From Candidatus Zixiibacteriota bacterium (lineage in GTDB: Bacteria; Zixibacteria; MSB-5A5; UBA10806; 4484-95): a DNA stretch of 64,000 nucleotides. The notes under the pieces are model-generated. The model was not told the DNA's origin. It saw nothing but the letters and a program-made list of their open reading frames with translations, and did not search any database. This document shows, in pieces, positions 1 to 9,051 of this stretch (positions within the stretch are counted from its first letter, which is position 1; every line of letters begins with the position of its first letter). Location of the stretch: the NCBI GenBank assembly GCA_024231855.1, contig JAAEQD010000106.1, forward strand, positions 1 to 64,000, read 5' to 3'. Made by a program: the position numbers and the translations under genes.

Positions 1-156
1 GTATGGTGAGGGTATCTCGATATTAATCTTATCGGTCATTATCTCAACCAACGGCTCGTCTTCCTTAACAGGGCCGCCTTCTTTTACCAGCCACTGTACG
101 ATTGTGCCTTCAACAACTGATTCTCCTAATGGAGGAACGATAATTTTATATTCCAT
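1..156 (-). CDS. 2-oxoacid dehydrogenase E2 (dihydrolipoamide acyltransferase), N-terminal fragment
   Basis: This is the N-terminal 52 residues of an E2 acyltransferase; the rest lies beyond the window edge. The translation begins MEYKIIVPPLGESVVEGTI and contains the lipoyl-domain motif EIMTDKINIEIPSP, whose lysine is the lipoylation site. A GGAGG ribosome-binding site sits just before the ATG. It is the last visible gene of an operon running E1 alpha, thioesterase, E1 beta, E2, and starts 9 bases after E1 beta. In the complex the lipoyl arm carries the acyl group made by E1 to CoA. Whether the complex prefers pyruvate or branched-chain 2-oxoacids cannot be told from this fragment. Confidence 0.92.
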   Translation of the reverse strand, partial: MEYKIIVPPLGESVVEGTIVQWLVKEGGPVKEDEPLVEIMTDKINIEIPSPY

Positions 157-165
157 GGTACCTCC

Positions 166-1149
166 TTAAAACTCGATAACTTTCTTAACTACATTTACGA
201 TCTTCTCTTTGTTAGGCAGGAAAAACCGCTCCATTGGCGGCGCGAACGGTATAGCCGGAACATCAAGACCACATACTCTCGTAACAGGCGCGTCGAGATA
301 ATCAAAAATCTCTTCGTTTATGGCGGCACTGATCTCAGCCATAACTCCGCCGGTCTTCGGACTTTCCTGAACTAATACCGCTTTGGATGTTTTCTTGATA
401 GATTCAAAAATAGTTTCTCTATCCCAGGGTAAAAGCGTTCGCATGTCGATCAGTTCAACGGAAACTCCCTCCTTCTCGAGTTCGCTTATGGCTTCCAGCG
501 AGCGATGACACATCAAGCCGTATGCTACGATAGTAATATCTTTTCCTTCTTTTCGTATCGCCGCTTTGCCAATCGGCACGGTAAATTCGCTTTCAGGAAT
601 TTCATCTTTAATCCAGCGGTATAGTCTTTTATGTTCGAAATATATCACAGGGTCTTCACCCCTGATTGCGGATTTTAGCAGCCCTTTAGCATCATACGGG
701 GTGGATGGCAATATCACCTGGAGTCCCGGTTGCGAGAAGAACCACTGTTCGTTGATTTGCGAATGGTATAGGCCACCGCCAACATCGCCGCCGCAGCAGA
801 CGCGCACAACCATCGGGCAAGTCCATTGACCGCCGGTGCGGTAGCGAACCTTGGCCGCCTGCTGGATCAACTGGTCCATCGAGGGGGTGATAAAATCGGC
901 GAACTGTATCTCGGCGATTGGCCTCATCCCCACCATAGCCGCCCCCACGCTTCCGCCGGCGATATAGACCTCTGAAATTGGCGAATCGATTACTCGCTCC
1001 GGTCCGAAACGATCAAGCAAACCTTTGGTCGCCTTGAAAACGCCACCATAAACGCCGACATCTTCTCCAATTAAAAAGACCCTCTCATCGCGCTCCATCT
1101 CCTCATGCATTGCCTGATTGATAGCATCGATGTAGGAAGTTTTGATCAT
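166..1149 (-). CDS. 2-oxoacid dehydrogenase E1 component, beta subunit
   Basis: A 327-residue transketolase-type E1 beta subunit, normal in length. The N-terminus has the conserved GEDVGVYGGVFKAT segment and later QFADFI, which line the thiamine diphosphate pocket shared with the alpha subunit. The heterotetramer decarboxylates a 2-oxoacid and acylates the lipoyl arm of E2. The ATG overlaps the stop of the thioesterase gene by four bases (ATGA), so the two are probably translationally coupled, and E2 follows directly. The split alpha/beta form fits either pyruvate dehydrogenase of the Gram-positive/mitochondrial type or branched-chain 2-oxoacid dehydrogenase. The embedded acyl-CoA thioesterase makes the branched-chain reading attractive but does not prove it. 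Confidence 0.93.
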   Translation of the reverse strand: MIKTSYIDAINQAMHEEMERDERVFLIGEDVGVYGGVFKATKGLLDRFGPERVIDSPISEVYIAGGSVGAAMVGMRPIAEIQFADFITPSMDQLIQQAAKVRYRTGGQWTCPMVVRVCCGGDVGGGLYHSQINEQWFFSQPGLQVILPSTPYDAKGLLKSAIRGEDPVIYFEHKRLYRWIKDEIPESEFTVPIGKAAIRKEGKDITIVAYGLMCHRSLEAISELEKEGVSVELIDMRTLLPWDRETIFESIKKTSKAVLVQESPKTGGVMAEISAAINEEIFDYLDAPVTRVCGLDVPAIPFAPPMERFFLPNKEKIVNVVKKVIEF

Positions 1150-1637
1150 TTTGACACCCGACCTTTTATCTCTAATAGCTTATTGCGAATTATTCTCGCT
1201 CTTTCGCGTTCCGCTTTTTCCTCATCCGTCTTGATATCCAAAGGCGGTACTTTTCTGGGCTTGCCGTTCCTATCGAGGCTGACAAATGTTAAATATGCCT
1301 CGGATGTGGGGTAGGTCTCGCCCGTATCCATATCCTCGCACCATACATCGACCTTGGTAACCAACGATGTTTTCCCCGTGCAGACGACCCGGCCTTTGAG
1401 ATGAGCCAGTTGCCCTACCTTTATCGGATTGAGAAAAGATAATCTTTCAATCGCCGCGGTCACGCAAATCGCGCCACAATGCTTATGGGCGGCCGTAGCC
1501 GCCGCCAGGTCAATCCAGTGCATAACCCGTCCACCGAGCGCGTTTCCCAGAATGTTAGCGTCATTGGGCAATACCAACTCGGTCATCACGATTTCGGATT
1601 CCGATGGCGATTTCGGTTTTAAATTATTAGTACTCAT
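1146..1637 (-). CDS. acyl-CoA thioesterase, hotdog fold (YciA/BACH type)
   Basis: A 163-residue single hotdog-domain protein. The segment NALGGRVMHWIDLAAATAA carries the usual G-G-x-x-M-x-x-I-D pattern of the central helix, with the acidic catalytic residue, and is followed by the strand region CVTAAIERLSFLNPI. It should hydrolyse an acyl-CoA to the free acid and CoA in the cytoplasm. The start overlaps the end of E1 alpha by 11 bases and the stop overlaps the E1 beta start by 4, so it is locked inside the dehydrogenase operon. That placement suggests it releases the CoA ester made by the complex (isobutyryl-, isovaleryl- or acetyl-CoA) to recycle CoA. The substrate is inferred only from context. 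Confidence 0.9.
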   Translation of the reverse strand: MSTNNLKPKSPSESEIVMTELVLPNDANILGNALGGRVMHWIDLAAATAAHKHCGAICVTAAIERLSFLNPIKVGQLAHLKGRVVCTGKTSLVTKVDVWCEDMDTGETYPTSEAYLTFVSLDRNGKPRKVPPLDIKTDEEKAERERARIIRNKLLEIKGRVSK

Positions 1638-2652
1638 CGCGCCTCAATGGGAATTTTTCGGAATACACGTCAATATATGCCTCTTCGGGTTCGGCGTATT
1701 GCTCGTTTTCCGAGTTTTTAACAGCTGCCTCTATATCCTGATCTATTTGCTCGATTAAGGATTCCCGTTTGGTCGCTGTTAGCAAGCCTGCTTCCATCAG
1801 TAGTTTTTCGGCCCCCAGGATTGGATCACGGGCTTTCCATTCATCGATTTCCTCCTGCGTGCGATAATCGGCCGGATCGATCTCCGAATGGCCGTACCAG
1901 CGATAGGTCATGCACTCGATTAATGTCGGTCCCTTACCGGCGCGAGCCTTGTCGATGGCATCATGGGAAGTTTTATAAACCTCAATCATGTCGTTGCCGT
2001 CAATAGTGATTCCGCGGAATCCATAGGCCTTGGCCCGGTCGGAGAAAAACTGAATGGCCGCCGATAAATTCGCCGGCACGGATTCGGCCCATAGGTTATT
2101 CTGGCAAATATAAACAATCGGCAATTTGTGAATTCCGGCATAGTTCAACGCCTCATGCCAACCACCGCGGGCGGTTGAGCCCTCGCCAAAAAACGCCAGT
2201 ACAACGTTATCCTTTTTCTGCATCTTGAATCCCATGGCACAACCGGTACCGACAATCACCTGGCTGGCCAGAGTCGAGGATGGGGTGATAACGCCTTTTT
2301 CGCGCGAACCATAATGGCAAGGGTGAGTTTTACCTTTGTCGGGAGAATTCTTGCGGGCATAGACCTGGGACACGATTTCGTCCAGGGGAACCCCTTTGGC
2401 CACACTGGCGCCGATCTCGCGATGTGACGGGGCGATGATATCTTCATCTCGAAGCCCATATGATGGACAAACCGTGGTCGCTTCCTGGCCGACCGCCGAA
2501 AAATATGTCCCGGCATAGCGGCCCTGACGAAACAGCTTGCGCAAACGCTCGTCTAGCAACCTTGTTTTCATCATATTCGCGTACAAATCCAACAATATGT
2601 TCTCAGGAATATCCATCAGTTTTAATCGTGGCTTTTTACTATTTTTAACCAT
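1627..2652 (-). CDS. 2-oxoacid dehydrogenase E1 component, alpha subunit
   Basis: A 341-residue E1 alpha subunit, and the first gene of the operon with thioesterase, E1 beta and E2. The thiamine diphosphate signature is visible as GEGSTARGGWHEALN, ending in the NN of YICQNN. The segment YRWYGHSEIDPADYRT matches the phosphorylation-loop region of the family (YRYxGHSxxD). The first glycine-containing motif is GEG rather than the commoner GDG, a frequent and harmless variant. It forms the alpha2beta2 E1 with the beta subunit. As with E1 beta, pyruvate and branched-chain substrates cannot be separated by eye. Confidence 0.93.
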   Translation of the reverse strand: MVKNSKKPRLKLMDIPENILLDLYANMMKTRLLDERLRKLFRQGRYAGTYFSAVGQEATTVCPSYGLRDEDIIAPSHREIGASVAKGVPLDEIVSQVYARKNSPDKGKTHPCHYGSREKGVITPSSTLASQVIVGTGCAMGFKMQKKDNVVLAFFGEGSTARGGWHEALNYAGIHKLPIVYICQNNLWAESVPANLSAAIQFFSDRAKAYGFRGITIDGNDMIEVYKTSHDAIDKARAGKGPTLIECMTYRWYGHSEIDPADYRTQEEIDEWKARDPILGAEKLLMEAGLLTATKRESLIEQIDQDIEAAVKNSENEQYAEPEEAYIDVYSEKFPLRRDEY

Positions 2653-2711
2653 TTAACCTCCGGTTTACCGATGCCGGCTTTATTTTATCCAGCTTATTTC
2701 TAATTTGATAA

Positions 2712-3731
2712 TCAATAGCTTTCATCTCCAATTATAGTCCTGCCCTTGAATACCTTGTAAATATAGATAGTGTAGCCAATAACTAATGGCATACCGATCA
2801 AGGCAATTATAAGCATAACCATCAGAGTGCGGGGTGTTGAGGAGGCATTGTAAATATCCAGGCTGTAGTTCAAATCAATTATCGACGGGACTAATCTTGG
2901 GAAAAGGCTAACAGCCGCCATACCTATCATGCAGGCGATTGTTATTGATGAAGCCAGAAATGCTTTAAAATAACTTCCTGATTTCAGTCCTATCGGGATG
3001 TAAATGTAAGAGCCCAATAAAAAAATCAACAACATCCAGAACATAGGCGCGTTAGGCAATCCCTTAAATAAATACCACGCTTCGAAAAACGTATAAATCG
3101 TCGTCAAGAGATAGACAACGACTAATGCAATCCAAAAACCGGAAGCCCACCTTGACATCCTGTCTCTTAGCTCGCCCTCAGTTTTAAGTGTCATATAAAG
3201 AGCGCCGTGAAGAATAAACATCACCAGGCTTAAAACGCCGACAAGAATCGAATAAGGATTCAGCAATCCCAGGAATGAACCGACAAACAAGCCGTTCTCA
3301 TCTAACGGAATTCCCCTTAGAATATTACCCGCGGCCACACCAAACAGTAACGACGGCAACAAGCTTCCCAAACCGAAAGACCAGTCCCAGAAACTCAGCC
3401 AGCCCGACGAATCTATTTTACTTCTGAATTCAAGCGATACAGCTCGAAATATCAGGGCTGCCAAAATAAGCATCATCGGTATGTAAAAACCGCTGAACAC
3501 CGTCGCGTAAACGATCGGGAATACCGCGAACAAAGCGCCGCCGGCTGTCAATAACCAGACTTCATTGCCATCCCAAACCGGACCTATGGCATTCATATGG
3601 ATTCGACGCTCATCGTTGTTTGTGGCAAACAGATGAAGTACTCCAACGCCGAAATCGAAACCGTCCAATATCGCGTATCCGATAATCAGCACACTAAATA
3701 AAATAAACCAGATAGTATTAAGATCGATCAT
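2712..3731 (-). CDS. cydB: cytochrome bd ubiquinol oxidase subunit II
   Basis: A 339-residue polytopic membrane protein, the usual size for CydB. The N-terminal helix holds the family motif LDGFDFGVGVLHLF, followed by GPVWDGNEVWLLTAGGALFA. About eight further hydrophobic segments follow. With CydA it forms the bd-type quinol oxidase that reduces O2 to water at high affinity without pumping protons. Its ATG overlaps the cydA stop (ATGA), a two-gene operon. In a genome rich in anaerobe-type oxygen-scavenging genes, it probably serves to lower O2 as much as to conserve energy. No CydX-like small subunit is evident downstream. Confidence 0.95.
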   Translation of the reverse strand: MIDLNTIWFILFSVLIIGYAILDGFDFGVGVLHLFATNNDERRIHMNAIGPVWDGNEVWLLTAGGALFAVFPIVYATVFSGFYIPMMLILAALIFRAVSLEFRSKIDSSGWLSFWDWSFGLGSLLPSLLFGVAAGNILRGIPLDENGLFVGSFLGLLNPYSILVGVLSLVMFILHGALYMTLKTEGELRDRMSRWASGFWIALVVVYLLTTIYTFFEAWYLFKGLPNAPMFWMLLIFLLGSYIYIPIGLKSGSYFKAFLASSITIACMIGMAAVSLFPRLVPSIIDLNYSLDIYNASSTPRTLMVMLIIALIGMPLVIGYTIYIYKVFKGRTIIGDESY

Positions 3732-5071
3732 GACTTTGCCTCCGCTATATTCCTTAAGTCAGGACCATGTTTAATTTCCCGGCCCATGATATAAAGATAC
3801 AGAGCGCCGAGGAATAAGTATATCATGCCGAATAGAATGATTGAGAAGAGAATTTCTCCAGCGGAGACCGTTAGCGAAACGGCATCAGACGTTCTCAAAA
3901 TCTTGTACACTACCCATGGTTGACGGCCCACTTCGGCGGTTATCCAGCCAAACTGACAGGCAATAACCGGTAAGGGAATGGAAAACATCAGTATCTTCAA
4001 AAACCACTTTCTCTCGAACAATTGTTTTCGATAAAGCAGAAACGTACCCAGAAACATCAATCCGATGAAATACGTCCCCAAAAATACCATATTATGAAAT
4101 GAAGCAAAAGTCAGAAGTATCGGCGGTATCTCATCTCGGGGGAAATCATTTATCCCTTGTACATACGCGTCGATATCTCCATGCGTAACCATGCTCAATA
4201 ATCCCGGGATCTCGATTTTAACTTTCATATCCGGTTCAGGCGATTCCTGAGGAAGACCGAATAAGAGCATCGGCGCCCGTGTTTGACCGTCAATCAGCCC
4301 TTCCATTGCCGCCATCTTTGCGGGCTGCGTTTTTGCTACCTGGATGGCATGTCCATGACCGAACGGGAACAATTCCAGCAGTGACGTAATAACGCCAAAA
4401 ATAATCGCTAGTTTTAGGGCTTTCCTGGCGACCTCAACGCCTTTGTTATTTAGATATAAATAGGCCGCGATACCGGCCACGAAAAAAGCGCCGGATATTA
4501 ATGCCGCGTCAACCGTATGGAAGAACCGGATTATGGTTGATGGATTAAATACCGCCTCCCAGAAACTGGTCAATTCCGCCCGCCCGTTCTGAATCACGAA
4601 ACCCGCCGGTGTCTGCAGCCAGGAGTTTGCCACGAGAATCCAGAAAGCCGATAAAGTCGATCCGACGGCTACCATCAATATTGAGAACCAGTGAATACCC
4701 TTAGATACCTTATTCCTGCCGAATAGATATAGCCCCAGGAATGCCGATTCAAGGAAAAACGCGAATATGCCTTCGGCGGCCAATGGCGCTCCGAATATAT
4801 CGCCGACGAATTTCGAGTATTCCGCCCAGTTAGTGCCAAACTGGAATTCCATCACGATCCCGGTGGCAACCCCCATCGCGAAAGTGATAGCCAGAAGCTT
4901 GCCGAAAAATCTACCCATGCTTTTGTAGATTTCATCATCTTTCCGCCAACCTTGCCACTCGATAATGACCAAAAGCCAGGCCAGTCCTATTGATATTGGG
5001 GGAAAGATAAAGTGGAAGCCAATAGTCATGGCAAACTGTATACGCGATAATAATACGGGGTCAAGATCCAT
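3728..5071 (-). CDS. cydA: cytochrome bd ubiquinol oxidase subunit I
   Basis: A 447-residue CydA. The N-terminus LSRIQFAMTIGFHFIFPPIS carries the haem-ligand histidine near residue 20. The later segment GWITAEVGRQPWVVY is the conserved region after the Q-loop. The protein is at the short end of the family, consistent with a short Q-loop. It binds haems b558, b595 and d and oxidises quinol at the periplasmic face. It is co-transcribed with cydB (four-base overlap). About 208 bases without a gene separate it from the ferritin-like gene upstream and should hold its promoter, but no clear -10/-35 could be assigned. Confidence 0.95.
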   Translation of the reverse strand: MDLDPVLLSRIQFAMTIGFHFIFPPISIGLAWLLVIIEWQGWRKDDEIYKSMGRFFGKLLAITFAMGVATGIVMEFQFGTNWAEYSKFVGDIFGAPLAAEGIFAFFLESAFLGLYLFGRNKVSKGIHWFSILMVAVGSTLSAFWILVANSWLQTPAGFVIQNGRAELTSFWEAVFNPSTIIRFFHTVDAALISGAFFVAGIAAYLYLNNKGVEVARKALKLAIIFGVITSLLELFPFGHGHAIQVAKTQPAKMAAMEGLIDGQTRAPMLLFGLPQESPEPDMKVKIEIPGLLSMVTHGDIDAYVQGINDFPRDEIPPILLTFASFHNMVFLGTYFIGLMFLGTFLLYRKQLFERKWFLKILMFSIPLPVIACQFGWITAEVGRQPWVVYKILRTSDAVSLTVSAGEILFSIILFGMIYLFLGALYLYIMGREIKHGPDLRNIAEAKS

Positions 5072-5279
5072 CGAGACTCCTCCCTATCAACGACACTCTC
5101 AAATTTAATCCTTGAGCGAAATCAAACAGCTCTTTCATGCAAATCCGGTACATCCGCTATTGACGCATTAAGTGAACGACTGCTCGTTTACGGCTCCGAA
5201 CAGGCTCCTTTTACGTATTGAATTTTAACACATTAACTCGAATTACCAGAAATCCTACAAACAGGACATCAACAAATTA

Positions 5280-5762
5280 TCAACCAAGATTAGAGATTTC
5301 CTTTTCAATCAATTTCACATGAGCCTTTTCGAACTCGGCCAGATTCCTAAAAGCGGCTTTAGCATCCTCGGTTTGGGCATTCTCGGCTAATTTGGCAAAA
5401 AGGGATTCAGCCTCTTTTTCTAAATCCAAAGCCATATCCAGAATTTCCTTTTTAGATTCAAGGTTTCTGACCTTTTCTATAAGGCTTCTATGATTTGCCG
5501 CCATGTTCTCATCAATTTCCGGGAGTCCGTCTTTTCTCAAGATATCTGTCGTGGTATTCCACATTTCTGACCGAACAAGAGAATCATATTTTCTTTCCAA
5601 CACAAGAAAATGGCCCTTTTCCTCGCCCGCCAAATGCTCGAGAATAGACTTAAAACTCGTATCATCAACTTTCTTCATTGCTTCAAGATAAAACACATAA
5701 GCCGCTATCTCAGATTCGATACCTCTTGTTAAAGCTTTAAGAATTTCCGAATTATCACCCAT
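5280..5762 (-). CDS. ferritin-like / rubrerythrin-type diiron protein without rubredoxin domain
   Basis: A 160-residue all-helical protein. The diiron ligands of a ferritin-like bundle are recognisable: a glutamate in the first helix (ESEIAAYVFYLEAMKK), EEKGH in the second, a glutamate pair in the third (DLEKEAESLF) and the final helix EFEKAHVKLIEKE. No Cys-x2-Cys rubredoxin domain is present, so electrons would have to come from a separate donor such as the rubredoxin at 6685-6846. The likely role is peroxide reduction or iron handling. It is one of four ferritin-superfamily genes in this 11-kb stretch, all on the minus strand. Confidence 0.8.
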   Translation of the reverse strand: MGDNSEILKALTRGIESEIAAYVFYLEAMKKVDDTSFKSILEHLAGEEKGHFLVLERKYDSLVRSEMWNTTTDILRKDGLPEIDENMAANHRSLIEKVRNLESKKEILDMALDLEKEAESLFAKLAENAQTEDAKAAFRNLAEFEKAHVKLIEKEISNLG

Positions 5763-5843
5763 ATCCGCTCCTATTATTTAAACCGTTTTACTTCCATAAT
5801 TTATTGATCGACGATTCCCATAAAATACTTTCTTATTTAACCA

Positions 5844-6656
5844 CTAACCCAACGCGACATCGAGAGTCATCATTACGGCGAAGCCAAGTATCGCTCCCAT
5901 CGTAGCCGCGTGCGAGTGACCTCCTGTTTGTGATTCGGGTACAAGTTCCTCGATGACAACGAAGATCATCGCGCCGGCGGCAAAAGCCAACGCGTAGGGA
6001 AGTATGGGGCGAGCAATCAAAACCAGCGCGGCACCAAGTACTCCGGCGGCGGGTTCTACTATCCCCGATAACTGACCATACCAGAAACTTTTAAATCGAG
6101 AAACATTTTCTCGGCGTAAGGGCATGGAAACCGCGGTTCCTTCGGGAAAATTCTGAATTCCGATACCTATCGCCAGTGCTATAGCGCCAGCTAATGTCGC
6201 CGATTCCAGACCAACCGCCGCCGCCCCAAATGCGACTCCAACCGCCAAGCCTTCGGGAATATTATGCAGTGTTATGGCAAGCACCAGCAAAGTGGTGCGA
6301 TGCCATTTCGTCTTGATACCCTCGGCTTTATCCGTTGGCATGTTAAGATGTAGATGAGGCAACAGCCTGTCAGTTATTCTAAGGGAAACAGCGCCTAAAA
6401 GAAAACCAACAACCGCCGGAAACCACGAAGGCAAACTTTGCCCTTCAGACATCTCGATAGCCGGCGCCAGAAGCGACCAGTAACTGGCGGCAATCATCAC
6501 ACCGGCCGCGAAACCAAGCATGCCGTCAAGCGTTTTACGGCTCAGGTCTTTTTTACCAAACACCACCGCCGCGCCCAACGCCGTCATCAGCCAGGTGAAA
6601 CATGTCGCCAGTAGCGCCTGTGTTATCGGATTTAATCCTATAAACCAATCAACCAT
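5844..6656 (-). CDS. ZIP family divalent metal transporter (GufA-like)
   Basis: A 270-residue membrane protein with about eight hydrophobic segments. The ZIP metal-path motifs are present as HNIPEGLAVGVAFGAA in one helix and NFPEGTAVSMPLR in the next. This pairing is typical of the GufA/ZupT subfamilies, which import zinc and sometimes iron or manganese across the inner membrane. It sits between a ferritin-like gene and rubredoxin, so a link with metal supply for the iron proteins around it is reasonable but inferred. The metal specificity cannot be read from the sequence. Confidence 0.88.
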   Translation of the reverse strand: MVDWFIGLNPITQALLATCFTWLMTALGAAVVFGKKDLSRKTLDGMLGFAAGVMIAASYWSLLAPAIEMSEGQSLPSWFPAVVGFLLGAVSLRITDRLLPHLHLNMPTDKAEGIKTKWHRTTLLVLAITLHNIPEGLAVGVAFGAAAVGLESATLAGAIALAIGIGIQNFPEGTAVSMPLRRENVSRFKSFWYGQLSGIVEPAAGVLGAALVLIARPILPYALAFAAGAMIFVVIEELVPESQTGGHSHAATMGAILGFAVMMTLDVALG

Positions 6657-6684
6657 TCTATTACTTCCTATAAGTGTTTAGAGT

Positions 6685-6846
6685 TTACTCCACGGGCGAA
6701 AAGTCATCCTTGCCAACGCCGCACTCGGGGCAAATGAAATCATCGGGTAAATCCTTAAATGACGTTCCCGGCTCGATACCTTCATCGGGAAGCCCCACTG
6801 CCGGGTCGTAGATCCAACCGCAAACATCGCAAACGTATTTCGTCAC
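6685..6846 (-). CDS. rubredoxin
   Basis: A 53-residue protein with a GTG start preceded by a strong AAGGAGG site, short enough to be missed by length filters. It has both rubredoxin knuckles, [13 protein letters not shown] and [11 protein letters not shown], whose four cysteines bind one iron. The intervening [20 protein letters not shown] is the classic linker. Rubredoxin passes single electrons to flavodiiron proteins, rubrerythrins and superoxide reductase. All three partners are encoded within 6 kb upstream on the same strand. The flavodiiron gene ends 30 bases before this start, so the two are probably co-transcribed, a common arrangement in anaerobes. Confidence 0.96.
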   Translation of the reverse strand: MTKYVCDVCGWIYDPAVGLPDEGIEPGTSFKDLPDDFICPECGVGKDDFSPVE

Positions 6847-6876
6847 TAAGCCTCCTTCGTCGATTAATGATTTGAC

Positions 6877-8097
6877 TTATGGATTTATACAAATATTCTC
6901 ACCCGTATTATCTTTGGCGATTTGTTTTGCTCTCTCGCCCAGCGCTTTACCGGCCGTTCGACAATCATCCAGCAGTTCCGACGTCGGTTTGTATCTAGAT
7001 GTGATGGACTCATTTAGTATATCCCATTTCATACTCTTAAAGTATTCATCTATTGCCTCCGGACCACCCTTGCCCCAGCCATACGAACCAAAAGAGAAAC
7101 ATAGCTTGTTTGCCGGTCTTAATCCTTTCAAGTAAGTCAATACGGCACCCGCCATCGGCATCATGCCGCCGTTTAGCGTGGATGATCCAAAGGCAATACA
7201 TGACGCATCCATTACTTCGGTTGCTATTTTCGTTAAATCGGAATGCCTGATATGAATTAGCTTTGATTCAACACCGGGCAATGAAGTACCTTCGTGAATC
7301 GCGGCCGCCATCTTCGCTGTGCTTTCCCACATGGTGTCGTATATAACCAGTACCTTTGGCTTAAAGCAATTTGTCGCCCATTTTCTGTACAGGTTTATTA
7401 TATCCGACATATTTTCCCGCCATATTACGCCGTGACTTGGAGCAATCATATCAATATCAATTCCGGCTATTCGATCGAGAGTTTTTTCGACCTGCCTGCT
7501 AAAAGGCATGATTATGTTGGCGTAATACGTTTTTGCCTCCTCTATAACTGTACACAGAGGAACCTCATCGCTAAAACGCCGCGAGGTGGCGTAATGCTGG
7601 CCAAACGCGTCCATCGAAAACAATAACTTCTCCTCGGGTATGTAAGTAAACATGGACTCCGGCCAGTGTACCATAGGTGTATCAATAAATTGAAGAGTCC
7701 TTTTACCAATGGACAGAGTATCGCCGGTTGCCACCAGGTGGAATTTCCAATTTGAAGTATCAAAATGCTGCGAAAGTGTCGCCTGACACTTCTTATTGCA
7801 TACCAACGTCGCGTCCGGCATTGACTCCATTACAACCGGCAAGGCTCCGGAGTGATCGGGTTCCGCGTGATTACATACTATATACTTTATATTGGACAAC
7901 TCTGACAATACAGAGATGTTTTTTAGTAACTCATCCGCGAATTGCCCCTTCACAGCATCGATTAACGCCGATTGCTCATCTTGTATTAAATAAGAATTGT
8001 AAGTAACACCGCGCTGGGCGTTATAACTATGAAAGTCGCGAATTGTCCAGTCGACATAACCAACCCAATCGATTCCTTCTCGCAATGTTGTATTCAT
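6877..8097 (-). CDS. flavodiiron protein (A-type flavoprotein, FprA-like; O2/NO reductase)
   Basis: The start is set at 8097 (MNTTLREGIDWVGYVDW), which has an AAGGG site just upstream; a reading frame open further upstream would add 18 unrelated residues. The protein is about 406 residues. The N-terminal metallo-beta-lactamase-like domain carries the diiron ligands in HAEPDHSGAL, the aspartate of FSMDAFGQHYA and the histidine of APSHGVIWR. The C-terminal flavodoxin domain begins around VLVIYDTMWESTAKM and binds FMN. It reduces O2 to water, or NO to N2O, in the cytoplasm with electrons from rubredoxin, which is encoded immediately downstream. No extra C-terminal rubredoxin or flavin reductase domain is attached. 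Confidence 0.94.
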   Translation of the reverse strand: MNTTLREGIDWVGYVDWTIRDFHSYNAQRGVTYNSYLIQDEQSALIDAVKGQFADELLKNISVLSELSNIKYIVCNHAEPDHSGALPVVMESMPDATLVCNKKCQATLSQHFDTSNWKFHLVATGDTLSIGKRTLQFIDTPMVHWPESMFTYIPEEKLLFSMDAFGQHYATSRRFSDEVPLCTVIEEAKTYYANIIMPFSRQVEKTLDRIAGIDIDMIAPSHGVIWRENMSDIINLYRKWATNCFKPKVLVIYDTMWESTAKMAAAIHEGTSLPGVESKLIHIRHSDLTKIATEVMDASCIAFGSSTLNGGMMPMAGAVLTYLKGLRPANKLCFSFGSYGWGKGGPEAIDEYFKSMKWDILNESITSRYKPTSELLDDCRTAGKALGERAKQIAKDNTGENICINP

Positions 8098-8166
8098 AAT
8101 TTTCCCTTGATGATCCTTAGCCTGGCCGTTTGGTGAACAATGCCCTATCATGGATTACTGCTAAAT

Positions 8167-9036
8167 TCACACAAAATCCGCCATTAAACCGTCTATTCCA
8201 ATACTACCGATATCATGTTTTACTAATGGTAGTTCCTTTATCTGCGGTAGTGAATCCTCATAGACCGCCTGCTTACGCTGATAAAACACGCCCGTCGGTA
8301 ACCTATCCTCATTTAAGGCAAGAGCCACATTTAAGGCTTTTTCGCGATCAGTAGATTCGTGATTTTCGCTTTCAAGTTTATAAATCCGCTCTTTATACCA
8401 TTTGTAGTTTCTCTTCGGATTAAAAGATACACAAATTTGCATGATATTTATTAAAGAAAAGCCGCGATGTTCGATTCCTTTAGCTATCATATCGCTCAAC
8501 TGCATTGTATCGCCTGAATAGCCGACAGCAACAAATGTGGCTCCCGACGCTATAGCCAAGGCGGCGGGACTGAACGGCATTTCTATTGAACCTGAGGGCG
8601 TGCTGCTTGATATAAATCCCTGTTTGCCGGTTGTCGATGTTTGTCCGGTTGTCAGGGCGAAAACGCCATTATTATGAACTATATATGTGAAATTGATATT
8701 TCGGCGACAAGCATGAACGAAATGTCCCATGCCTTCACTGAAAGCGTCACCGTCACCGCCCTCCGCGATAACGGTTAAATCACTATTGGCGAGCTTAATT
8801 CCGGCGGCGAGAGGAAGAGTTCTTCCATGTAGGCCATGTAATCCATACACGTTCGCCCAGTGAGGGATTTTACTGGAACAGCCAATTCCCGATGTTAAAA
8901 TAACTTGATGCGGCTCTAGTTCCAATTTCAGAAGCGCTTTTTTAAGGGCGGTATGAATTCCGAAATTTCCACAACCAGGGCACCAGTTAGGTTTCGCGGA
9001 TGTATTGAATCTTGTTTTATCCTCACTCTTGCTCAT
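8167..9036 (-). CDS. korB: 2-oxoacid:ferredoxin oxidoreductase, beta subunit (thiamine diphosphate-binding)
   Basis: A 289-residue beta subunit of the KorB/OorB type. It contains WCPGCGNFGIHTALKK near the N-terminus and the thiamine diphosphate/Mg motif GDGDAFSEGMGHF with the downstream NNGVFALTTGQTS. It oxidatively decarboxylates a 2-oxoacid (typically 2-oxoglutarate) to acyl-CoA and reduces ferredoxin. The N-terminal cysteines bind the proximal 4Fe-4S cluster. It lies 15 bases downstream of the alpha/gamma fusion gene, forming the two-gene enzyme. The reduced ferredoxin it makes could feed the neighbouring O2-reducing proteins. 2-Oxoglutarate is likely but other 2-oxoacids are possible. Confidence 0.92.
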   Translation of the reverse strand: MSKSEDKTRFNTSAKPNWCPGCGNFGIHTALKKALLKLELEPHQVILTSGIGCSSKIPHWANVYGLHGLHGRTLPLAAGIKLANSDLTVIAEGGDGDAFSEGMGHFVHACRRNINFTYIVHNNGVFALTTGQTSTTGKQGFISSSTPSGSIEMPFSPAALAIASGATFVAVGYSGDTMQLSDMIAKGIEHRGFSLINIMQICVSFNPKRNYKWYKERIYKLESENHESTDREKALNVALALNEDRLPTGVFYQRKQAVYEDSLPQIKELPLVKHDIGSIGIDGLMADFV

Positions 9037-9051
9037 CTAATCCGCTCCTCA

